Under the pieces are notes generated by a model. It saw only the letters and a program-made list of their open reading frames with translations, was not told where the DNA came from and searched no databases. The translations under genes were made by a program, and so were the position numbers. A stretch of DNA of 32,806 bases from JAZGBC01 sp036444495 (GTDB taxonomy: Bacteria > Pseudomonadota > Alphaproteobacteria > Kiloniellales > J153): the NCBI GenBank assembly GCA_036444495.1, contig JAZGBC010000207.1, forward strand, positions 1-32,806, in the 5' to 3' direction. This document shows, one piece after another, positions 22,136-29,520 of the stretch; the first letter of the stretch is position 1, and each line of letters starts with the position of its first letter.

Positions 22136-25045
22136 CTATTCCGCCGCCTCGCTGTAACTGTCCACAGGCGGGCAGCCGCACACCAGATGGCGGTCGCCAT
22201 AGACGTTGTCGATACGCCCGACCGGCGGCCAGTACTTGTCCTCGTGCAGCGCATGGATGGGGAAGAAGGCCTCTTCCTTGGTATAGGGCCGCGACCAGTC
22301 GCCTTCGAGCAACAGGTAGTGCGTATGCGGCGCGTTCCTCAGCAGGTTGTTCTCTGGGTCCACCTTGCCCGATTCGATATCCGCGATCTCCTGGCGGATC
22401 TGGATCATGGCGTCACAGAAACGGTCCAGTTCCCGCTTCGCCTCGCTTTCCGTGGGCTCGATCATCAGGGTGTCTGGCACCGGAAAGGACATGGTCGGCG
22501 CGTGGAAACCGTAATCAACCAGGCGCTTGGCCACATCATCCACCGTGACGCCGCAGGATTCCTTGATCGGCCTCAGGTCGATGATGCATTCGTGCGCAAC
22601 CAGGCCGTTCTTGCCGGTGTAAAGGACCGGATAGTGTGGCTCCAGGCATCGGGCGATGTAGTTGGCGTTCAGGATGGCGACTTCGGTGGCCCGGCGAAGG
22701 CCGGGCCCGCCCATCATGGTGATGTAGGCCCAGGAGATCGGCAGAATGCTGGCCGAGCCCCAGGGTGCGGCCGAGACCGCGCCGATGGTACCCGCCGGCC
22801 CGGCCGCCGGGTTGACGCCGTCGATCACCGGATGGTCGGACAGGAAAGGCGCCAAATGGGCCTGGCAGCCGATCGGCCCCACACCGGGCCCACCGCCGCC
22901 GTGAGGTATGCAGAAGGTCTTGTGCAGGTTCATGTGCATGACGTCGGCGCCGATCTCGGCCGGCCGGCAGATGCCGAGCAACGCGTTGAGGTTGGCGCCG
23001 TCCATGTAGACCTGACCGCCATGCTCGTGAATGATGCCGCAGATATCCCGGATCGATTCTTCGAAAACCCCGTGGGTCGAGGGGTAGGTGATCATCAGCG
23101 CGGCCAGGTTCTCGGCGTGCTCACCCGCCTTGGCCTTGAGGTCCGCGACGTCCACGTTGCCGTGGTCATCGCAGCCCACCACGACGACCTTAAGGCCGGC
23201 CATCATGGCGCTTGCCGGGTTGGTACCGTGGGCCGAGGCAGGGATCAGGCAGATGTCACGGTTCCCCTCGTCGTTGGATTCATGATACTTGCGGATGACC
23301 AGAAGGCCGGCATATTCGCCCTGCGATCCGGCGTTCGGTTGCATGGAAACCGCATCGAATCCGGTCACCTCGCACAGCTGGTCCTCCAGTTCCTCGAAAA
23401 GCTGCTGATAGCCCTGTGTCTGGTCGAGCGGCGCAAAGGGGTGCATGGCGGAAAAATCCCGCCAGGTAATGGGCAGCATCTCGGTCGTGGCGTTGAGTTT
23501 CATGGTGCAGGAGCCCAGGGGGATCATGGAACGGTCCAGCGCCACATCCTTGGCCGCCAGCCAGCGCAGGTAGCGCAGCATCTCAGTCTCCGCGTGATAG
23601 AGATTGAAGACCGGATGGGTCAGATAGGCGCTCTTGCGGCGCAGGTTCTCGGGGATGTTCTCCGGCACCATGGCGTCGATCTCCTCGATCGACAGCAGCT
23701 TATCGGCCTTGGTCGCAAACACGCGCCACAAGGCCTCCAGGTTGGCGCGCTTGGTGGTCTCGTCGAAACTGATGCCCAGGTGATCGCCGTCGATGAGCCG
23801 CAGATTGATGCGCGATTCACGGGCCCGGGCCGCGATGCGCCCGGCCTGTCCGGGCACGTGCACCATCACCGTGTCGAAGAAGGCCTCGTGAACCATCTCG
23901 AAGCCCAGGCGGCGCAGGCCCTCGGCGAAAATCTGGGCCATGCGGTGCGCGCGCTCGGCGATGGTCCTGACGCCGCCGGGGCCGTGGTATATGGCGTAGA
24001 AGGCGGCGATCACCGCGAGCAGGACCTGGGCGGTGCAGATGTTGCTGGTCGCCTTCTCGCGCCGGATATGCTGCTCGCGCGTCTGCAACGCCATGCGCAG
24101 GGCGGGCTTGCCCTCCGAATCGACGGACACGCCGATGATGCGCCCGGGCAGGGCGCGCTTGTATTCTTCCTTGGTGGCGAAATAGGCCGCGTGCGGGCCG
24201 CCGTAGCCCATGGGCACGCCAAAGCGTTGGGCGCTGCCCACCACGATGTCCGCACCCATCTCGCCCGGCGGGGTGAGAAGCGCCAGGCCGAGCAGATCGG
24301 CGGCCACGGTGACCACGGCGCCCCTGGCGTGCGCCGCCTCGATCACGCCGCTTAGGTCACGCAGCTCGCCGCACGATCCCGGATACTGGAGAAGCAGCCC
24401 GAAAACGTCCTTGCCCTCGAGCCCGCTGAAGGGATCGCCTACCTCGACCTCGATACCGAGCGAGCGGGCCCGCGTGCGGATCACGGCGACGGTCTGCGGG
24501 TAGCAGTCATCGGACACCAGGAAGGTGTGCGACTTGCTTTTCGACACCCGGCGCGCCATGGCCATGGCTTCCGCCGCCGCCGTGCCCTCGTCCAGCAGCG
24601 AGGCGTTGGCCAGTTCCATGCCGGTCAGATCCATGACCATCTGCTGAAAATTGAGCAGCGCCTCCAACCGGCCCTGGCTGGCCTCCGCCTGATAGGGCGT
24701 ATAGGCCGTGTACCAGCCCGGGTTCTCCAGCACGTTGCGCAGGATGACCGTGGGCAGCACGGTGCCGTAGTAGCCCATGCCCTCCATGGACACGAACACG
24801 CGGTTGCGCGCGGCCATGCGGCGCAGGGTGGACAGGGCCATGCGTTCGCTCTTGGCCGCCGGCAGGTCGAGCGGCCGCTCGCTACGGATGACTTGTGGCA
24901 CTGCCTTGTCGATAAGCTCATCCAGAGACTTCATGCCCAGGGTTTCGAGCATCTCGGCGATCTGCTTGTCGCCGGGCCCGATGTGGCGGCGGATGAAATC
25001 CCCGCGCATCTTGAGCTCTTCCAAGGAGCGGCGTGCGTCCGGCAT
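22136..25045 (-). CDS. gcvP: glycine dehydrogenase (decarboxylating), P-protein
   Basis: This 969-residue single-chain P-protein decarboxylates glycine with pyridoxal phosphate and passes the aminomethyl group to the lipoyl arm of GcvH. Both halves of the full-length enzyme are present. The N-terminal half has RRHIGPGDKQIAEML and GYYGTVLPTVILRN; the catalytic C-terminal half has the PLP lysine K709 in HMNLHKTFCIPHGGGGPG. The glycine-rich loop after it and the conserved CGCPP near the C-terminus are intact. It lies 71 nt downstream of gcvH and is probably transcribed from the same riboswitch-controlled promoter. The gcvT gene is not adjacent. Confidence 0.97.
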   Translation of the reverse strand: MPDARRSLEELKMRGDFIRRHIGPGDKQIAEMLETLGMKSLDELIDKAVPQVIRSERPLDLPAAKSERMALSTLRRMAARNRVFVSMEGMGYYGTVLPTVILRNVLENPGWYTAYTPYQAEASQGRLEALLNFQQMVMDLTGMELANASLLDEGTAAAEAMAMARRVSKSKSHTFLVSDDCYPQTVAVIRTRARSLGIEVEVGDPFSGLEGKDVFGLLLQYPGSCGELRDLSGVIEAAHARGAVVTVAADLLGLALLTPPGEMGADIVVGSAQRFGVPMGYGGPHAAYFATKEEYKRALPGRIIGVSVDSEGKPALRMALQTREQHIRREKATSNICTAQVLLAVIAAFYAIYHGPGGVRTIAERAHRMAQIFAEGLRRLGFEMVHEAFFDTVMVHVPGQAGRIAARARESRINLRLIDGDHLGISFDETTKRANLEALWRVFATKADKLLSIEEIDAMVPENIPENLRRKSAYLTHPVFNLYHAETEMLRYLRWLAAKDVALDRSMIPLGSCTMKLNATTEMLPITWRDFSAMHPFAPLDQTQGYQQLFEELEDQLCEVTGFDAVSMQPNAGSQGEYAGLLVIRKYHESNDEGNRDICLIPASAHGTNPASAMMAGLKVVVVGCDDHGNVDVADLKAKAGEHAENLAALMITYPSTHGVFEESIRDICGIIHEHGGQVYMDGANLNALLGICRPAEIGADVMHMNLHKTFCIPHGGGGPGVGPIGCQAHLAPFLSDHPVIDGVNPAAGPAGTIGAVSAAPWGSASILPISWAYITMMGGPGLRRATEVAILNANYIARCLEPHYPVLYTGKNGLVAHECIIDLRPIKESCGVTVDDVAKRLVDYGFHAPTMSFPVPDTLMIEPTESEAKRELDRFCDAMIQIRQEIADIESGKVDPENNLLRNAPHTHYLLLEGDWSRPYTKEEAFFPIHALHEDKYWPPVGRIDNVYGDRHLVCGCPPVDSYSEAAE

Positions 25046-25116
25046 GAATTGTCTCCTTCGGTGATCGGTCAGGCGGTTACGGAGGCGTGTGTCGGCCGTG
25101 GAAGGGTATTCTCGGA

Positions 25117-25494
25117 TCAGTCCAGGGTTTTGACGTAGTCCTTGTAGGCGCCCTCGTCCATCAACCCGTCCAGTTCGCTTGCGTCGCCGATCTTCAACTT
25201 GAAGAACCAGCCGTCCCCCAGGGGATCGCTGTTGACCAGCGCCGGGTCGTCGCCGAGCGCTTCGTTGCTCCCGACGACCTCGCCCGAGAGGGGGGCGTAG
25301 ATCTCGCTCGCCGCCTTGACGGACTCGATGGTGGCCGCTTCGGCACCCTTGGCCAGCGCGGCCCCCACCTCCGGCAGCTCGACAAAAACCACGTCGCCCA
25401 ACTGCTCCTGGGCATAGTCGCTGATGCCCACGGTGGCAACGTCCCCCTCAACGACAATCCACTCGTGCGCCTGGGTATACTTGCGTCCGCTCAT
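25117..25494 (-). CDS. gcvH: glycine cleavage system H protein
   Basis: This 125-residue lipoyl carrier of the glycine cleavage system shuttles the aminomethyl group from GcvP to GcvT and is reoxidised by the L protein. The lipoylated lysine is K60 in TIESVKAASEIYAPLSG. The start MSGRKYTQAHEW and the C-terminal DGWFFKLKI are typical. It is the first gene after the tandem glycine riboswitch. A GGGGA stretch 8-12 nt before ATG serves as ribosome site. Confidence 0.97.
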   Translation of the reverse strand: MSGRKYTQAHEWIVVEGDVATVGISDYAQEQLGDVVFVELPEVGAALAKGAEAATIESVKAASEIYAPLSGEVVGSNEALGDDPALVNSDPLGDGWFFKLKIGDASELDGLMDEGAYKDYVKTLD

Positions 25495-25558
25495 CGCTTT
25501 TGTCCCCGCTCTCCTGTTATGCGCGGCATAGTGCCGGGCCCGGCCGCGCGCGGGCCCG

Positions 25559-25577
25559 TATCAACGAGATTTGGTGT
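25559..25577 (+). repeat. dispersed 19-bp element, copy 3 (one mismatch)
   Basis: The sequence TATCAACGAGATTTGGTGT lies between the glycine riboswitch and gcvH, inside the predicted leader RNA. It shares its first 17 bp exactly with copy 4 at 26022 on the other side of the riboswitch, so the two flank the regulatory region as direct repeats. Confidence 0.6.
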
Positions 25578-25649
25578 TATTTGGATCACGAACTCAGGTT
25601 CCTGCGACATTCCGGTCGGGCCACGGCAACTCGTTGCAGCCACGGCCCC

Positions 25650-25753
25650 CTCTGTCCGAGAACCTGAGAGATTCACCGGCGCGCAAGCGCGCCCGCCGGC
25701 TTACCCCTTCGGTGCGCCGCGTCCTGTTGCCAAGACGCGCCGGCTTTCCAGAG
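25650..25753 (-). promoter_or_regulatory. glycine riboswitch, second (3') aptamer
   Basis: On the minus strand the element opens with CTCTGGAAAG and closes with CTCTCAGGTTCTCGGACAGAG, giving a CTCTG/CAGAG closing stem. The conserved core CACCGAAGGGGTAA is present, followed by a long GC-rich variable hairpin (GGCGGGCGCGCTTGCGCGCC-like) typical of extra-stem variation. It lies about 156 nt before gcvH. A strong GGGCCCG/CGGGCCC hairpin in the leader downstream may belong to the expression platform. Confidence 0.88.
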
Positions 25754-25766
25754 GCGCCTAACCCAA

Positions 25767-25850
25767 GCGGTCCATTTGCCTGAGAGTTTCCGGGGCGGTT
25801 GCTCCTTCGGCGCCGGATCCGCAGTGGCTGCGGCTCCGGTCTCTCCCGCG
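25767..25850 (-). promoter_or_regulatory. glycine riboswitch, first (5') aptamer
   Basis: The minus strand has GGGAGAGACCGG, the core GCCGAAGGAGCAA and the closing ACTCTCAGGCAAATGGACCGC, matching the conserved parts of a glycine aptamer. A linker of about 13 nt joins it to the second aptamer, the normal tandem arrangement. Glycine binding would be expected to switch on gcvH and gcvP. Confidence 0.88.
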
Positions 25851-25912
25851 AGGGTTCATCGGCGCGCGACCGGCCGAGGCGGCTTCACCCCCGGCCGACG
25901 CTGTATGCGCAA

Positions 25913-25940
25913 AAGCTACTGCCCCAAGCGGGAAAGTCAA
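25913..25940 (-). promoter_or_regulatory. candidate promoter of the gcvH-gcvP transcript
   Basis: On the minus strand TTGACT (25940-25935) is followed after 16 bp by TAGCTT (25918-25913). This would start transcription about 55 nt before the first aptamer. The -10 is a poor match, so the call is tentative. Confidence 0.35.
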
Positions 25941-26021
25941 CCAGCGGTACGGTCACGCCTTCGCGAGGTCGGGCTGCGCGCCTAACCGGGAGGGCCCATC
26001 CGCCGCCATGAAATGGGTTCC

Positions 26022-26040
26022 TATCAACGAGATTTGGTAT
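26022..26040 (+). repeat. dispersed 19-bp element, copy 4
   Basis: The sequence TATCAACGAGATTTGGTAT fits TATCAA-N6-TTGGTAT exactly. Its last base is part of the stop codon of the minus-strand lipoprotein gene, so the element begins directly at the gene end. Confidence 0.6.
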
Positions 26041-26597
26041 CAGCGATTGTCCCTGTTGTACTGAAGCTCCGTGGGGGTCAGCACGAGCCCCACATAGATC
26101 CGGTAGTCCAGGGCGCTTTGCCCCGGCTTCAGGGGAATTCGCGGGGCCAGCTGTTCCATGGCCGCCACCCGGCGCAGGTTGCCCTCGAAGCTGACATCCA
26201 GGTCGAACTCCTCGCGCGCCACGATCCGCTCGTCAAGCGTGGCGATGGCGACGAAATAGCTGAAACGTGCCTGGCGCGCCTTGTTTAGCGGACCCTCCAC
26301 CGCCACGACACGTACCCGCAGATCGGCCTCGACCACATTATCGTTGTACTCGCAGGCGAGCCCGATGACATCGATATCGGCCTCGAAGATCACATCGGTC
26401 AGGTCGCGGCCCGCCCCCTGGAAGCGAACGAGATGCTGAGCTTCCTGGACCGGCTGCACCCGTGGACAGGGCGGCGGCGGCGCGTCGCCGCCGGTACAAG
26501 CCGCAAGGAAAAGGCCCAGTGCCACCACTCCGACCGCCTTGCGCCCCGGCCGGCGGTGCGCCCTACGGGCAGAGTTAGGCAAAGATTTCCGGATCAT
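26040..26597 (-). CDS. small hypothetical lipoprotein
   Basis: I do not recognise this 185-residue protein. The N-terminus is very basic (RRAHRRPGRK), followed by a hydrophobic stretch and a lipobox LAAC with C34 as the likely lipidated residue, then a short Pro-rich linker. The rest reads as a single soluble domain with alternating beta-strand-like segments (DVIFEADIDVIGLACEYNDN, VVEADLRVRVVAVEG, REEFDLDVSFEG). It ends in IYVGLVLTPTELQYNRDNR. I chose ATG 26597 because it places the signal correctly; the longer frame to 26684 adds a basic tail inside the upstream gene. It follows the CDGSH gene by 26 nt and is probably co-transcribed. It may face the periplasm from the outer or inner membrane. 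Confidence 0.75.
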   Translation of the reverse strand: MIRKSLPNSARRAHRRPGRKAVGVVALGLFLAACTGGDAPPPPCPRVQPVQEAQHLVRFQGAGRDLTDVIFEADIDVIGLACEYNDNVVEADLRVRVVAVEGPLNKARQARFSYFVAIATLDERIVAREEFDLDVSFEGNLRRVAAMEQLAPRIPLKPGQSALDYRIYVGLVLTPTELQYNRDNR

Positions 26598-26623
26598 GAG
26601 AAATAAGCCCCGTGAAAGCAAAA

Positions 26624-26863
26624 TTATAGCTTGCCGTGCGTGCCGTCGCACATGGGCTTCTTGCCGCTGGCCTTGCAGCCGCAAAACCAGACCTCCTTGT
26701 TCTCCTTGGCCTCGTAGATGATGGGCGTGATCCCGGTCCCCGAATGGGAGCCGTCACAGATCGGCTGCTTCTTGCTGCGCCCGCAGGCGCACCAGAAGTA
26801 ATTCCGGCCGGCCTCCACTTCGAACTGGTAGGGCGCCTTCTGGGCGGGAACCGGATCTGCCAT
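26624..26863 (-). CDS. CDGSH iron-sulphur domain protein with two clusters
   Basis: This 79-residue protein has two tandem CDGSH motifs, each binding a [2Fe-2S] cluster with three Cys and one His. The first is C25-A-C27, C36 and H40 (ICDGSH); the second is C61-G-C63, C72 and H76 (MCDGTH). The double-motif architecture is a known bacterial type related to the mitochondrial MitoNEET family, with likely roles in electron transfer or iron-sulphur handling. ATG 26863 has a good ribosome site (AAGGGAG); GTG 26884 is less likely. It is divergent from ispH, itself an iron-sulphur enzyme, across about 176 nt. Confidence 0.9.
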   Translation of the reverse strand: MADPVPAQKAPYQFEVEAGRNYFWCACGRSKKQPICDGSHSGTGITPIIYEAKENKEVWFCGCKASGKKPMCDGTHGKL

Positions 26864-27039
26864 GCTCCCTTTCCTTCCGCTCACTTGCTATATTACTTTC
26901 ATGCCGTTCGTGGGAAGGTGTGCTGCCCGGCGCGGTCGGCCCCCCGCGGGCGAATTTAGGCAACCCCCTGGGCGAGCACAAGGCCCGCCGCCGGGCAGGG
27001 AGCCCCGGGACCGGAGGACCAGAGACAGTCGTTGGGGTC

Positions 27040-28002
27040 ATGACCAAGAGACCGCTTACCATCCTGCTGGCTTACCCGCGCGGCTTCTGCGCCGGCGTGG
27101 AGAGGGCCATAGAGATCGTCGAAAGGGCGCTGGAGAAGTTCGGCCCGCCGGTCTACGTGCGCCACGAGATCGTCCACAATCGCTATGTGGTCGAGGGGCT
27201 GGAGGCCAAGGGCGCGGTCTTCGTCGAGGAACTGGACGAGGTGCCCGGTGACGTGCCGGTCATCTTCTCCGCCCACGGCGTGCCCAAGACGGTCCCGGCC
27301 GAGGCCCAGGCCCGCAACCTCTTTTACCTCGATGCCACCTGCCCGCTGGTCAGCAAGGTCCATCGCGAGGCCGAGCGGCACCACCGAAACGGACGCCGGA
27401 TCGTCCTGATCGGCCACGCCGGCCACCCGGAGGTGATCGGCACCATGGGCCAACTGCCGGACGGATCGATCCAGCTGGTGGAGAGCGTGGAGGACGCCGA
27501 AGGTATCGAGATCGACGACCCCCATGAGTTGGCCTTCATCACCCAGACCACGCTGTCGGTCGACGACACGGCCGAGATGATAGGGGTGTTGCAGCGCCGT
27601 TTCCCGAATATCCATATCCCGAAAAAGGAAGACATCTGCTACGCCACGACCAACCGGCAGGAGGCGGTCAAGGCCATCGCCTCACGCTGCGGCGCACTCT
27701 GGGTCGTGGGCTCGCCCAATTCCTCCAATTCCCAGCGCCTGGTCGAGGTGGCCCGCAAGCTGGGCTGCGAGCGGTCCATGCTGGTGCAGCAGGCGGCCAA
27801 TATCGACTGGTCGGTTCTGGACGGCGTGGAAAGCCTGGGCATCACCGCCGGGGCCTCGGCGCCCGAGGTCCTGGTGGAGGAGGTCATCTCAGCCTGCCGC
27901 AATCGCTTCGAAGTCTCCTTCGAGGAGATCACCGTGACCACCGAGAACGTCCAGTTCAAGCTGCCGCGCGCCCTGAGCGAGGCGAAGGCCATCGCCTCGT
28001 GA
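27040..28002 (+). CDS. ispH: 4-hydroxy-3-methylbut-2-enyl diphosphate reductase
   Basis: This 320-residue iron-sulphur enzyme performs the last step of the MEP isoprenoid pathway, making IPP and DMAPP. The three cluster cysteines are C17 in RGFCAGVERAIEIVE, C101 in DATCPLVSKVH and C200 in ICYATTNRQEAV. HAGHPE carries the active-site Glu (E131). ATG 27040 is chosen because the family N-terminus (RPLTILLAYPRGFCAGV) follows directly; the upstream extension to 26920 is Gly/Arg-rich and unlike the family. It is first in an ispH-thrB-rnhA operon. Confidence 0.97.
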   Translation: MTKRPLTILLAYPRGFCAGVERAIEIVERALEKFGPPVYVRHEIVHNRYVVEGLEAKGAVFVEELDEVPGDVPVIFSAHGVPKTVPAEAQARNLFYLDATCPLVSKVHREAERHHRNGRRIVLIGHAGHPEVIGTMGQLPDGSIQLVESVEDAEGIEIDDPHELAFITQTTLSVDDTAEMIGVLQRRFPNIHIPKKEDICYATTNRQEAVKAIASRCGALWVVGSPNSSNSQRLVEVARKLGCERSMLVQQAANIDWSVLDGVESLGITAGASAPEVLVEEVISACRNRFEVSFEEITVTTENVQFKLPRALSEAKAIAS

Positions 28003-28034
28003 CCTGCCGCCCGCGACACCCCCGCTAACCCCCC

Positions 28035-28997
28035 ATGGCCGTCTACACCGAAGTCTCCGACGAGGACCTCAGGGAGTTCCTCGGCCAGTACGACCTGGGC
28101 GAGGTGACCTCCTTCAAGGGCATCGCCGAGGGGGTGGAGAACTCCAACTACCTGCTGCACGCCGGCGATGCGAGCTACATCCTGACGCTCTACGAGAAGC
28201 GGGTGCGGCGCGAGGACCTGCCCTTCTTCCTCGGTCTCATGGAGCACCTGGCGGGCCAGGGGATCGACTGCCCGGTTCCGATCCACGGCCGGGACGGGGA
28301 GGCCCTGCGCGAGCTCTGCGGCCGCCCCGCGGCGCTCATCTCCTTCCTCGATGGCCTCTGGCCGCGCCGTGTCCAGGCGGAGCACTGCCGGCTGCTGGGC
28401 GAGGCCATGGCGCGCCTGCACCTGGCCGGCGCCTCCTTTGAGATGCGCCGCGGGAACGACCTTTCCCTGCCCGGCTGGCGGCCGCTCTTCGAGAGCTGCG
28501 CGGGGCGCGCCGACGAGGTCCAGGCCGGCCTGGCCCAGGCCGTCGATCAGGAGCTGAGCTTCCTCGAGGCCCGCTGGCCCGCGGACCTGCCCGCCGGGGT
28601 GGTCCACGCCGACCTCTTCCCCGACAACGTCTTTTTCCTGGGCGGCCGGCTGTCGGGCATCATCGACTTCTATTTCGCCTGCAACGACTTCTTCGCCTAC
28701 GACCTGGCGGTCTGTTTGAACGCCTGGTGCTTCGAGCCGGACAATTCCTTCAACGTCACCAAGGCGCGGCTGCTGCTCCAGTCCTACCGCCAGGTGCGGC
28801 CCTTCTCGTTAGACGAGCTGGAGGCCCTGCCCCTGCTCGCCCGGGGCAGCGCGCTGCGCTTCCTGCTGACCCGCTTGTATGATTGGCTGAACCACCCGCC
28901 CGGCGCGCTGGTCGAGCCCAAGGACCCGCTGGAATACTGGAAGAAGCTCGTCTTCCACCAGGGCGTCTCGGGCCCCGGCGCCTATGGCCTCGATTGA
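28035..28997 (+). CDS. thrB: homoserine kinase (ThrB1/APH-like type)
   Basis: This 320-residue protein phosphorylates homoserine on the way to threonine. It belongs to the kinase family related to aminoglycoside phosphotransferases and choline kinases, unlike the GHMP homoserine kinase of E. coli. The N-terminus MAVYTEVSDEDLREFL is typical. ENSNYLL is the nucleotide-binding region, and catalytic residues lie in HADLFPDN (191-198) and IIDFYFAC (D211). It sits 32 nt after ispH and 4 nt before rnhA, an alphaproteobacterial operon with no obvious pathway link. Confidence 0.96.
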   Translation: MAVYTEVSDEDLREFLGQYDLGEVTSFKGIAEGVENSNYLLHAGDASYILTLYEKRVRREDLPFFLGLMEHLAGQGIDCPVPIHGRDGEALRELCGRPAALISFLDGLWPRRVQAEHCRLLGEAMARLHLAGASFEMRRGNDLSLPGWRPLFESCAGRADEVQAGLAQAVDQELSFLEARWPADLPAGVVHADLFPDNVFFLGGRLSGIIDFYFACNDFFAYDLAVCLNAWCFEPDNSFNVTKARLLLQSYRQVRPFSLDELEALPLLARGSALRFLLTRLYDWLNHPPGALVEPKDPLEYWKKLVFHQGVSGPGAYGLD

Positions 28998-29001
28998 TCC
29001 C

Positions 29002-29448
29002 ATGAGCGAAGGCCTGCCCGCCGTTGAGATCTTCACCGACGGAGCCTGTTCGGGGAACCCGGGGCCCGGCGGCTGGGGCGCGGTGCTGCGCTACAAGGAG
29101 GCGGAAAAGGAAATCTCCGGCGGCGAGCCGGAAACCACCAACAACCGTATGGAGATGACCGCGGCGATCGAAGCGCTTACCGCGCTCAAGCGCCCCTCGA
29201 AGGTGCGCCTGCACACCGACAGCACCTACGTCATGGACGGCATCACCAAGTGGATCCACGCCTGGAAGGCCAAGGGCTGGAAGACCGCCAACAGGAAGCC
29301 GGTCAAGAACCAGGACCTCTGGCGGGAGTTGGAGGCCGCGCTGGAGCGGCACCAGGTGGAATGGATCTGGGTCAGGGGCCACACCGGCCACCCGGAGAAC
29401 GAACGCGCCGACGAACTCGCCCGCGCGGCTATTGAGGGGCTGGGGTGA
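29002..29448 (+). CDS. rnhA: ribonuclease HI
   Basis: This 148-residue endonuclease cleaves RNA in RNA-DNA hybrids. The catalytic residues are D13 in IFTDGACSGNPGPGGWGA, the Glu in NNRMEMTAAIEAL, the Asp in LHTDSTYV, and the Asp in ENERADELA with the His of RGHTGHPENE. I start at ATG 29002, 4 nt after the thrB stop; ATG 28984 would overlap thrB by 14 nt and is also possible. It is the last gene of the ispH operon and converges on the sulfatase-like gene across a 72-nt gap. The window also carries rnhB. Confidence 0.96.
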   Translation: MSEGLPAVEIFTDGACSGNPGPGGWGAVLRYKEAEKEISGGEPETTNNRMEMTAAIEALTALKRPSKVRLHTDSTYVMDGITKWIHAWKAKGWKTANRKPVKNQDLWRELEAALERHQVEWIWVRGHTGHPENERADELARAAIEGLG

Positions 29449-29520
29449 AGGGGCCGGTCGCCACCCAGTGAAATGACCGGGTACCGGACGTGTACGAGGC
29501 AACTGGTTACCGAAGCCCGC

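Noticed and set aside
22187..24355. A 722-codon plus-strand open frame opposite gcvP
   Set aside because: It is antisense to a clear full-length gcvP and has a His/Asp/Gly/Val-rich composition typical of reverse-strand frames.
28984..29001. Earlier ATG for rnhA overlapping thrB
   Set aside because: It is possible but adds six residues outside the conserved family start; ATG 29002, just after the thrB stop, is simpler.
8625..29448. Presence of both RNase HI and RNase HII as an unusual redundancy
   Set aside because: Many proteobacteria have both enzymes; they differ in substrate preference, so this is ordinary.
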